Assembly (NCBI GenBank): GCA_900635495.1
Contig: LR134136.1
Location: 1,302,001-1,366,000 of the forward strand
DNA from: Atlantibacter hermannii
Lineage (GTDB): Bacteria > Pseudomonadota > Gammaproteobacteria > Enterobacterales > Enterobacteriaceae
Reading direction: 5' to 3'
DNA: 64,000 nt
The position numbers and the translations under genes are program-made. Below, in pieces: positions 56,868 to 64,000 of this stretch; position 1 is the stretch's first letter, and each line of letters starts with the position of its first letter. Under the pieces are notes generated by a model. That model made no database searches. It saw only the letters and a list, made by a program, of their open reading frames with translations, and was not told where the DNA came from.

Positions 56868-58178
56868 ATGAGTCAGGCGTTACCGCGTCTTGCCCGACCG
56901 GGCGATCGTATTGCCATTATCAGCGGGTTACGTACCCCTTTTGCTCGCCAGGCAACGGCTTTCCATGGCATTCCTGCAGTGGATCTCGGCAAAATGGTGG
57001 TGAGCGAACTGCTGGCGCGCAGTGAAATTTCCCCCGATGTCATTGAACAACTGGTTTTCGGCCAGGTCGTGCAGATGCCTGAAGCGCCAAATATTGCCCG
57101 TGAAATTGTCCTTGGTACCGGCATGAATGTGCATACCGATGCCTACAGCGTCAGTCGTGCGTGCGCCACCAGTTTCCAGGCGGTGGCGAACGTGGCGGAA
57201 AGCCTGATGGCAGGTACTATCCGCGCCGGTATCGCCGGGGGGGCGGACTCCTCTTCTGTATTGCCTATTGGCGTGAGTAAAAAACTGGCGCGTATGCTGG
57301 TGGACGTCAATAAAGCCCGCACGACCGGGCAACGCCTTAAGCTGTTTTCCCGCTTGCGCTTGCGCGATCTGATGCCGGTCCCGCCTGCCGTGGCCGAATA
57401 CTCCACGGGTTTACGTATGGGGGATACCGCGGAACAAATGGCGAAAACTCACGCCATCACCCGCGAGCAGCAGGATGCCCTGGCGCATCGCTCCCATATG
57501 CGGGCCGCCCAGGCCTGGCAGGAAGGTAAATTTGCCGATGAAGTGATGACCGCCTACGTTCCGCCGTATCGCGAACCCTTCAGTGAAGATAACAATATTC
57601 GTAAAAACAGTTCTCAGGCGGATTACGCCAAATTGCGCCCCGCCTTTGACCGCAAGCACGGCACCGTGACGGCGGCGAACAGTACGCCGCTGACTGACGG
57701 GGCCGCTGCGCTGATCATGATGACTGAATCCCGCGCTAAAGAGCTTGGCCTGACGCCGCTCGGTTACCTGCGCAGCTATGCCTTTACTGCCGTCGACGTC
57801 TGGCAGGACATGTTGCTGGGGCCCGCCTGGGCCACGCCGCTGGCGCTGGATCGCGCCGGATTAACGCTGGCCGATTTAACCCTGTTTGATATGCATGAAG
57901 CGTTTGCTGCCCAGACGCTGGCTAACTTAAAAATGCTTGCCAGCGATCGCTTTGCCCGTGAAGTCCTGGGCCGGGCGCATGCGACGGGCGAAGTTGACGA
58001 TGCCATCTTTAACGTCATGGGCGGTTCTATCGCCTACGGCCACCCGTTCGCCGCCACCGGCGCGCGGATGATTGTCCAGACGCTGAACGAACTACGCCGT
58101 CGCGGCGGCGGGTTTGGTCTGGTCACGGCCTGTGCGGCAGGGGGATTAGGCGCAGCAATGGTACTGGAGGCTGAATAA
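56868..58178 (+). CDS. fadI: 3-ketoacyl-CoA thiolase FadI
   Basis: Thiolase of the anaerobic beta-oxidation complex; cleaves 3-ketoacyl-CoA with CoA to acetyl-CoA. 436 residues from the ATG at 56868 (MSQALPRLAR), behind GGGGAG. The acyl-accepting cysteine is C99 (SRACATSFQ), and the late motifs GGSIAYGHPFAATGAR and VTACAAGGLGAAMVLE carry the second catalytic Cys and the His. Its stop shares one base with the fadJ start. Confidence 0.97.
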   Translation: MSQALPRLARPGDRIAIISGLRTPFARQATAFHGIPAVDLGKMVVSELLARSEISPDVIEQLVFGQVVQMPEAPNIAREIVLGTGMNVHTDAYSVSRACATSFQAVANVAESLMAGTIRAGIAGGADSSSVLPIGVSKKLARMLVDVNKARTTGQRLKLFSRLRLRDLMPVPPAVAEYSTGLRMGDTAEQMAKTHAITREQQDALAHRSHMRAAQAWQEGKFADEVMTAYVPPYREPFSEDNNIRKNSSQADYAKLRPAFDRKHGTVTAANSTPLTDGAAALIMMTESRAKELGLTPLGYLRSYAFTAVDVWQDMLLGPAWATPLALDRAGLTLADLTLFDMHEAFAAQTLANLKMLASDRFAREVLGRAHATGEVDDAIFNVMGGSIAYGHPFAATGARMIVQTLNELRRRGGGFGLVTACAAGGLGAAMVLEAE

Positions 58179-60340
58179 TGGAACTGCAATCCGCATTTAA
58201 CATGCACGTTCGTCCGGATAACATCGCCGTCGTTACCATCGATGTGCCGAATGAGAAAATGAATACCCTGAAAGCGGAGTTTGGCGGTCAGGTTCGCGCC
58301 ATTCTCAGGCAAATTCATGACAACAAACAACTTCAGGGTGTGGTCTTTATTTCCGGCAAACCGGACAACTTTGTCGCCGGCGCGGATATCAATATGATCG
58401 CAGGCTGCCAGACGGCGCAGCAGGCAGAGGCGCTGGCGAAACAGGGCCAGCAGATCATGGCCGATATCCATGCGTTAACCATTCCGGTGGTAGCGGCCAT
58501 TCACGGACCCTGCCTCGGAGGCGGCCTGGAGCTGGCGCTGGCGTGCCATCGTCGGGTATGCACCGATGACGCCAAAACAGTGCTGGGATTGCCGGAAGTG
58601 CAACTGGGACTGTTACCCGGATCGGGCGGAACTCAGCGCTTGCCGCGGTTGATAGGCGTCAGCACGGCGCTGGAAATGATGCTGGCTGGCAAGCAACTGC
58701 GTCCGCGTCAGGCATTAAAAGTCGGGCTGGTGGATGACGTGGTGCCGAAATCGATTCTGCTGGAAGCCGCCGTGGAACTGGCGAAGCAGGGCCGCCCTGC
58801 GTCGCGTCGTCTTCCGGTGCGCGAGCGCGTACTGGCCGGTCCGCTGGGCCGATCGGTTCTGTTTCGTATGGTCACAAAGCAAACCCTGCAAAAAACCCAC
58901 GGCAATTACCCGGCGGCCACGCGAATTATCGATGTGGTGCGTACTGGCCTGGAGCAGGGGAGCGCCAGCGGATACGAGGCGGAAGCAAAAGCGTTTGGCG
59001 AACTCGCCATGACGCCGCAATCTGCCGCGCTGCGTAATATTTTCTTCGCCAGCACCGAGCTGAAAAAAGATCAGGGCAGCGAGGTGCCGCCGAAACCGCT
59101 GCACGCTGTGGGGATCCTTGGTGGAGGGTTGATGGGTGGCGGGATCGCCTATGTGACCGCCACCAAAGGCAAATTGCCGGTACGCCTCAAAGATATCAAT
59201 GAAAAAGGCATCAACCACGCCCTGAAATACAGTTGGGATCTGCTGGATAAGAAAGTGCGTCGTCGCCATTTAAAAGCGACGGAGCGCGATAGCCAGATGG
59301 CGTTGATCAGCGGCTCTACCGATTATCGCGGCTTCCACCAGCGCGACATCGTGGTTGAGGCGGTGTTTGAGGATCTGGAGCTCAAGCGCAAGATGGTGGC
59401 CGAGGTAGAACAGTACGCTTCCGCGGACACAATTTTTGCCTCGAATACTTCTTCGCTGCCGATTGGCGAGATCGCGCAACACGCAGCGCGCCCGGAGCTG
59501 GTGGTCGGCCTGCACTATTTCAGCCCGGTCGACAAAATGCCGCTGGTTGAAGTGATTCCCCATGCGGGCACCAGCGCGCAAACTATCTCCACTACCGTGG
59601 CGCTGGCGAAGAAGCAGGGCAAAACGCCAATTGTAGTGGCGGATTGCGCCGGTTTTTACGTTAACCGTATTCTCGCGCCTTATATAAATGAAGCCATGCG
59701 CTGTCTGCTCGAAGGAGAACCCATTGAGCACATTGACGATGCGCTGGTGAAATTTGGCTTCCCGGTGGGACCAATCCAACTTTTGGATGAGGTCGGGATA
59801 GACGTAGGCACTAAAATTATTCCTGTGCTGGAGCGGGCGTATGGTTCCCGTTTCAGCGCCCCCAATGATGCCGTTGCAGCAATTTTGAAGGACGATCGCA
59901 AAGGAAGAAAAAACGGCCGTGGTTTCTATCTTTATCCGGCAAAAGGGCGTAAAAGCAAGAAGCAGGTCGACCCTGCAATTTATACGCTAACTGGCGTTAA
60001 ACCCGAGCAAAAAATGGCGGCCGACGCGCTGGCTGAACGCTGCGTTATGATGATGCTCAACGAGGCCGCGCGGGCACTGGATGAAGGCGTCGTACGTTCA
60101 GTACGGGACGGCGATATCGGTGCGGTGTTCGGCATTGGCTTCCCGCCTTTCCTCGGCGGGCCGTTCCGTTATATGGATAGTCTTGGCGCGGCAGAAGTGG
60201 TCGCGAGGCTACAGCGTCTGGAGAGCCGTTACGGCGATCGCTTCGCACCTTGCGAGCGACTGCTGGCGATGGCGCAAACCCAGCAAAAATTCTGGGATAC
60301 GGCTGCCAGTGTTGACCCGGTTACGGCCACAGCGGGTTAA
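58178..60340 (+). CDS. fadJ: Fatty acid oxidation complex alpha subunit FadJ
   Basis: Bifunctional enoyl-CoA hydratase and 3-hydroxyacyl-CoA dehydrogenase for anaerobic beta-oxidation. 720 residues. The crotonase domain (1-190) has IHGPCLGGGLELALACH and LPEVQLGLLPGSGGTQR with the catalytic Glu pair; the NAD-binding loop GILGGGLMGGGIA lies near 311, followed by VGLHYFSPVDKMPLVE with the catalytic His. Second gene of fadIJ, coupled by an overlapping codon. Confidence 0.97.
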   Translation: MELQSAFNMHVRPDNIAVVTIDVPNEKMNTLKAEFGGQVRAILRQIHDNKQLQGVVFISGKPDNFVAGADINMIAGCQTAQQAEALAKQGQQIMADIHALTIPVVAAIHGPCLGGGLELALACHRRVCTDDAKTVLGLPEVQLGLLPGSGGTQRLPRLIGVSTALEMMLAGKQLRPRQALKVGLVDDVVPKSILLEAAVELAKQGRPASRRLPVRERVLAGPLGRSVLFRMVTKQTLQKTHGNYPAATRIIDVVRTGLEQGSASGYEAEAKAFGELAMTPQSAALRNIFFASTELKKDQGSEVPPKPLHAVGILGGGLMGGGIAYVTATKGKLPVRLKDINEKGINHALKYSWDLLDKKVRRRHLKATERDSQMALISGSTDYRGFHQRDIVVEAVFEDLELKRKMVAEVEQYASADTIFASNTSSLPIGEIAQHAARPELVVGLHYFSPVDKMPLVEVIPHAGTSAQTISTTVALAKKQGKTPIVVADCAGFYVNRILAPYINEAMRCLLEGEPIEHIDDALVKFGFPVGPIQLLDEVGIDVGTKIIPVLERAYGSRFSAPNDAVAAILKDDRKGRKNGRGFYLYPAKGRKSKKQVDPAIYTLTGVKPEQKMAADALAERCVMMMLNEAARALDEGVVRSVRDGDIGAVFGIGFPPFLGGPFRYMDSLGAAEVVARLQRLESRYGDRFAPCERLLAMAQTQQKFWDTAASVDPVTATAG

Positions 60341-60433
60341 CAGGGCAGTATCGGGATACCCGGATTGGTTATTTTGTAAACGGCGATTGACTATACTTAC
60401 GCCATTAAGGTAAAAAACAGCGTTTCATTCAAC

Positions 60434-60496
60434 GTCGGGATAAGGCACAATGCCCGACCGCGATGATATCCCCACAGGCATCAGGCCTGTTGGGGA
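60434..60496 (+). other. Two stem-loops in the fadJ-sixA gap
   Basis: Stem 1 pairs GTCGGG (60434-60439) with CCCGAC (60453-60458). Stem 2 pairs TCCCC-ACAGGC with GCCTGT-T-GGGGA (60469-60496), eleven base pairs with one bulge. No U-tract follows, and the second ends 34 bases before the sixA start, so they may structure the sixA leader. Confidence 0.55.
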
Positions 60497-60530
60497 ACGT
60501 GGCGATTCTGGTTAACAAAAGCGGTGCACT

Positions 60531-61025
60531 ATGCAAGTTTTCATTATGCGTCACGGTGACGCAGCTCTTGATGCCGCCAGTGATGCGGTTCGTCCCTTAA
60601 CCCTTTGTGGGTGTGACGAATCCCGTCTCATGGCGACCTGGTTAAAAGGTCAAAAGGTGGACATCGAGCGTGTTCTTGTCAGCCCCTATCTGCGCGCCGG
60701 GCAGACGCTGGATGTGGTCCGGGAAGTGTTTACTCTGCCGGAAAATGTCGATGTTTTGCCGGAGCTGACGCCCTGCGGCGATGTTCGAATGGTCGGTGCC
60801 GACCTTCAGATGCTGGCGGACGAAGGCGTAAAATCGGTGTTAGTGATTTCTCACCTTCCGCTTGTGGGCTACCTGGTTTCTGAACTTTGCCCGGAAGAAA
60901 CGCCGCCAATGTTCTCAACCTCCGCCATTGCCAGCGTAACGCTCGATCCGCAAACCGATAAGGGCGTGTTTAACTGGCAGATGAGCCCCTGTAATTTAAA
61001 AATGGCCAAAGCCAGCAATGGCTAA
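60531..61025 (+). CDS. sixA: Phosphohistidine phosphatase SixA
   Basis: RHG-type phosphatase of 164 residues that removes phosphate from histidine, with ArcB and NPr of the nitrogen PTS as reported substrates. The catalytic H8 is in FIMRHGDA; RVLVSPYLRAGQT gives the second Arg and LVISHLPLVG the second His. Transcribed alone behind a structured leader. Confidence 0.95.
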   Translation: MQVFIMRHGDAALDAASDAVRPLTLCGCDESRLMATWLKGQKVDIERVLVSPYLRAGQTLDVVREVFTLPENVDVLPELTPCGDVRMVGADLQMLADEGVKSVLVISHLPLVGYLVSELCPEETPPMFSTSAIASVTLDPQTDKGVFNWQMSPCNLKMAKASNG

Positions 61026-61030
61026 ACGTC

Positions 61031-61056
61031 AAAAAGCCGCGTAAAGCGGCTTTTTT
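61031..61056. terminator. Terminator after sixA
   Basis: The stem AAAAAGCCGC/GCGGCTTTTT with a GTAAA loop and six T, just past the sixA stop. Confidence 0.9.
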
Positions 61057-61136
61057 GTGGGCGGCGCTGGCGTATTTCGCGCTTCCCGTCATCAGGATCC
61101 AGTGCAACTGCCGCCTCAGTAATGAGGGCGTGAAGA

Positions 61137-61687
61137 CTAGGGCAGTTCAGGCGGACGCAACTCTTCGACTTCAATCAGCACCAGTAACGCGGCATCACCG
61201 CCATACTCTTTCGAGGCCTGATGAAATGCCACGACGTGGGGATGTTGCGCCAGCCACAGCGGCGTTTGCTGCTTAAGAATATGTTTGCCGTGACCGTGCA
61301 TCACGCAGGCGCAAAAGACGTGCTCGCGCCGACAGGCGGCAATCAGCGCGCCTAACTCCTGCTTGGCCTGGAGCTGGGTCAGCCCGTGCAGATCCAAAAA
61401 CAGTTCAGGCGAATAGTCGCCGCGTCTTAATTTCTTTAATTCAAAATGGCTGGTGCCTTCGCGGACATAACGCACCGGCCTTCCGTTGCCAGCAGCGGCT
61501 GGAACTCATCAGAAAAATAGTGACTGGCGTCCACCTGCTCCTGAATCAGGCGCCTGACCGGCACTTCATGCGCTTTTTTACGCAGCGGGCGATGAACGAT
61601 GGTGTCCTGCTTAATTTTGCGGGTGCCGCGCATCAGTTCCCGGAACAGCGTCTGGTCCTCCTCGTTAAGCGAATTTTTCTTTTTCAT
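61137..61687 (-). CDS. smrB: Ribosome rescue endonuclease SmrB (YfcN), frameshifted in this sequence
   Basis: Smr-domain nuclease that cuts mRNA at collided ribosomes. Repaired length 183 residues from the ATG at 61687 (MKKKNSLNEEDQTLF), behind GGAG. Smr motifs are LDLHGLTQLQAKQEL and HGHGKHILK; the N-terminal helix that binds the ribosome is conserved. One base (C on the coding strand) is missing near 61477, between LLATEG and VRYVREG. Divergent from prmB. Confidence 0.92.
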
Positions 61688-61850
61688 TCTCTTCTCCGTC
61701 ATTCTTATCCCTGGCAGTGTACCTGACTCCTTCGCCAGCGCTAAATAAAACGCGTTTTCACGTCGCGGCGAAAGGGTGAATGCTGATTTATCGCCGCCAT
61801 CGTGGCAAACTAGCCGCCGTGTTTAACGCGTCGCGCGCGCCGGAGGAATA

Positions 61851-62783
61851 GTGGATAAAATTTTCGTCGATGAAGCAGTCAATGAGCTGCATACCATTCA
61901 GGATATGCTGCGCTGGTCAGTGAGCCGTTTTAGCGCGGCGGGCATCTGGTATGGTCATGGCACCGATAACCCGTGGGATGAGGCGGTACAACTGGTGCTT
62001 CCATCGCTTTATTTGCCGCTGGATATTCCTGAAGACATGCGCACCGCGCGCTTAACGTCCAGCGAACGCCACCGCATTGTGGAGCGGGTGATCCGTCGGG
62101 TGAATGAGCGTATTCCGGTCGCCTATCTGACCAATAAAGCCTGGTTCTGCGGCCATGAGTTTTATGTTGATGAGCGCGTGCTGGTACCGCGTTCGCCAAT
62201 TGGCGAGCTGATCAACAACCGTTTTGCCGGCCTCTTCGACGGTCAGCCTGAACATATTCTTGATATGTGTACCGGTAGCGGTTGCATCGCCATTGCCTGT
62301 GCTTACGCTTTCCCGGAAGCCGAAGTTGACGCGGTGGACATTTCCACCGACGCGCTGGCGGTAACCGAGCACAATATTGAAGAGCACGGCCTGATCCATC
62401 ACGTTACGCCTATCCGCTCCGACCTGTTCCGCGATCTGCCGAAAGTGCAGTACGACATTATCGTGACCAACCCGCCGTATGTGGATGAGGAAGATATGTC
62501 GGACCTGCCGAACGAATATCGCCATGAGCCGGAGCTGGGTCTGGCGGCGGGCAGCGATGGCCTGAAGCTGGCACGTCGCATTCTTGCCTGCTCCCCGGAC
62601 TACCTGTCCGACCACGGTATTCTGATTTGTGAAGTGGGTAACAGCATGGTACATCTGATGGAGCAATATCCGGACGTACCGTTTACCTGGCTGGAGTTTG
62701 ATAACGGCGGCGACGGCGTCTTTATGTTGACCAAAGCGCAGCTTATCGCGGCGCGCGAATACTTCAGTATTTACAAAGATTAA
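61851..62783 (+). CDS. prmB: Ribosomal protein L3 N5-glutamine methyltransferase PrmB
   Basis: Methylates a glutamine of ribosomal protein uL3 using SAM. 310 residues, with GTG start at 61851 behind GGAGGA. An N-terminal helical domain precedes the Rossmann fold with DMCTGSGCIAIA (SAM loop) and IIVTNPPYVDEEDM, the NPPY catalytic motif near residue 207. It is followed 61 bases later by aroC, as in E. coli. Confidence 0.96.
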   Translation: MDKIFVDEAVNELHTIQDMLRWSVSRFSAAGIWYGHGTDNPWDEAVQLVLPSLYLPLDIPEDMRTARLTSSERHRIVERVIRRVNERIPVAYLTNKAWFCGHEFYVDERVLVPRSPIGELINNRFAGLFDGQPEHILDMCTGSGCIAIACAYAFPEAEVDAVDISTDALAVTEHNIEEHGLIHHVTPIRSDLFRDLPKVQYDIIVTNPPYVDEEDMSDLPNEYRHEPELGLAAGSDGLKLARRILACSPDYLSDHGILICEVGNSMVHLMEQYPDVPFTWLEFDNGGDGVFMLTKAQLIAAREYFSIYKD

Positions 62784-62844
62784 TCCAACGGGCTGCGGCC
62801 CGTTTCACAACGCTCAAACACACAACAACGACAACGGAGCCGTG

Positions 62845-63930
62845 ATGGCAGGAAACAGTATTGGACAATTCTTCCGTGTAACCACCTTCGGGGAATCGCA
62901 CGGCGTGGCGCTGGGCTGCATAGTTGACGGCGTGCCGCCTGGCATTCCGCTGACCGAAGCCGATATTCAGCACGATCTTGACCGCCGCCGTCCAGGCACC
63001 TCACGTTACACCACTCAGCGTCGCGAACCCGATCAGGTAAAAATCCTCTCTGGCGTCTTTGACGGCATGACTACCGGCACCAGTATTGGTCTGCTGATCG
63101 AAAATACCGATCAACGCTCTCAGGATTACAGCGCCATCAAAGATGTGTTCCGACCCGGACATGCGGATTACACCTACGAGCAAAAATACGGCGTGCGCGA
63201 TTACCGCGGCGGTGGTCGTTCGTCGGCCCGTGAAACAGCCATGCGCGTAGCGGCGGGCGCCATTGCCAAAAAATATCTGGCGCAAAAGTTCGGCGTTGTG
63301 ATCCGTGGCTGTCTGAGCCAGATGGGCGACATTCCGCTGGAGATCAAAGACTGGGAACAGGTGGAGCAAAACCCGTTTTTCTGCCCGGATCCGGATAAAA
63401 TCGAGGCGCTGGACGAACTGATGCGCGCCCTGAAAAAAGAGGGCGATTCGATTGGCGCGAAAGTCACCGTGGTGGCCGATCAGGTTCCTGCCGGGCTCGG
63501 TGAACCGGTATTCGACCGCCTTGACGCTGATATTGCCCATGCGCTGATGAGTATTAACGCTGTCAAAGGCGTGGAAATCGGCGACGGTTTTGGCGTGGTG
63601 CAACTGCGCGGCAGCCAGAACCGTGACGAGATCACTCAGGCGGGTTTTCAAAGCAATCATGCAGGTGGTGTATTGGGCGGCATTAGCAGCGGCCAACAAA
63701 TCGTCGCGCATATGGCGCTGAAACCGACCTCCAGTATTATGGTGCCGGGACGGACGCTTAACCGTTTTGGTGAAGAAGTCGACATGGTCACCCGTGGGCG
63801 TCACGATCCTTGTGTGGGGATCCGCGCCGTGCCGATCGCGGAAGCGATGCTGGCCATTGTATTAATGGATCATTTGCTGCGGCAGCGCGCGCAAAACGCC
63901 GACGTCAGCACCACGATCCCTCGCTGGTAA
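62845..63930 (+). CDS. aroC: Chorismate synthase AroC
   Basis: Last step of the shikimate pathway, forming chorismate from EPSP with reduced FMN. 361 residues. Signatures are TTFGESHGVALGCIVDG, RPGHADYTYEQKYGVRDYRG, GGRSSARETAMRVAAGAIA and RTLNRFGEEVDMVTRGRHDP. The start is the ATG at 62845; a GTG one codon earlier is less likely given CGGAGC at the usual distance. Confidence 0.97.
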   Translation: MAGNSIGQFFRVTTFGESHGVALGCIVDGVPPGIPLTEADIQHDLDRRRPGTSRYTTQRREPDQVKILSGVFDGMTTGTSIGLLIENTDQRSQDYSAIKDVFRPGHADYTYEQKYGVRDYRGGGRSSARETAMRVAAGAIAKKYLAQKFGVVIRGCLSQMGDIPLEIKDWEQVEQNPFFCPDPDKIEALDELMRALKKEGDSIGAKVTVVADQVPAGLGEPVFDRLDADIAHALMSINAVKGVEIGDGFGVVQLRGSQNRDEITQAGFQSNHAGGVLGGISSGQQIVAHMALKPTSSIMVPGRTLNRFGEEVDMVTRGRHDPCVGIRAVPIAEAMLAIVLMDHLLRQRAQNADVSTTIPRW

Positions 63931-63935
63931 ACTGT

Positions 63936-64000
63936 ATGAAACGTTCTCTTATCGCCCTGACGGCGCTGCTGGCAAGTTCTGTCACGCTGGCGGCGACCCC
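63936..64000 (+). CDS. mepA: Murein endopeptidase MepA, 5' end only
   Basis: The window ends after about 21 codons. The visible part is a signal peptide (MKRSLIALTALLASSVTLAA) and the first mature residues, matching the start of MepA, which follows aroC in E. coli. It is five bases past the aroC stop. Only position and signal peptide support the name. Confidence 0.75.
   Translation, partial: MKRSLIALTALLASSVTLAAT

Overview
This window is chromosomal DNA from a member of the Enterobacteriaceae. Gene order runs cysPUWAM-pdxK-yfeK-crr-ptsI-ptsH-cysK-cysZ-zipA-ligA-ypeB-yfeH-yfeR, then xapABR, a Lys/Val tRNA cluster, gltX, yfeD/yfeC, two Ala tRNAs, pdeA, nupC, mntH, ypeC, ipdC, yfeO, glk, ypdBA, alaC, ypdK, argW, yfdC, mlaA, fadL, yfcZ, fadIJ, sixA, smrB, prmB, aroC and mepA. 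This is the Escherichia/Salmonella backbone, and the proteins are close to those families over their full length. Several differences point to another genus: ipdC with an aldo/keto reductase, a complete ccm operon beside mlaA instead of behind nap genes, a split CcmH/CcmI, and a PTS locus between mntH and ypeC. The Enterobacter/Kosakonia/Cronobacter side of the family is plausible, but I cannot fix the genus from sequence alone.

Layout. 1-5.6 kb: sulfate/thiosulfate uptake and cysteine synthesis, pyridoxal kinase and a small secreted protein. 5.7-10.5 kb: general PTS proteins (IIA-Glc, enzyme I, HPr), then CysK and CysZ. 10.8-14 kb: cell division protein ZipA and DNA ligase. 14-19.7 kb: a transporter and its LysR regulator, a flagellum-linked FlxA-like gene with a sigma-28 promoter, and the xanthosine operon. 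19.7-23 kb: six tRNAs around gltX and two small DNA-binding paralogues. 23.2-28.3 kb: a c-di-GMP phosphodiesterase, nucleoside uptake and manganese uptake. 28.3-34 kb: an accessory PTS catabolic locus. 34.2-46.7 kb: YpeC, aldo/keto reductase, IpdC, a ClC channel, glucokinase, the YpdAB two-component system, a DUF1479 protein, AlaC, YpdK, tRNA-Arg and YfdC. 46.9-53.8 kb: cytochrome c maturation. 53.9-64 kb: outer-membrane lipid handling, fatty-acid uptake and anaerobic beta-oxidation, then SixA, SmrB, PrmB, AroC and the start of MepA.

The most unusual part is 28.3-34 kb. A PRD-type regulator converges on a tight three-gene operon encoding a PTS IICB transporter with no IIA domain, a fumarate-lyase-superfamily enzyme and a NagA-like deacetylase. 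The missing IIA function could come from crr in this same window. The enzyme set suggests uptake of an acylated amino-sugar conjugate from which the lyase releases fumarate; that substrate idea is inference.

Fifteen genes are interrupted by 19 single-base indels, mostly in runs of two to six identical bases. They hit ptsI and many other conserved genes whose two halves are otherwise perfectly conserved. The simplest reading is sequencing error, not gene decay, so each such gene is annotated across its full repaired span. No insertion sequence, prophage, CRISPR array or rRNA was seen.
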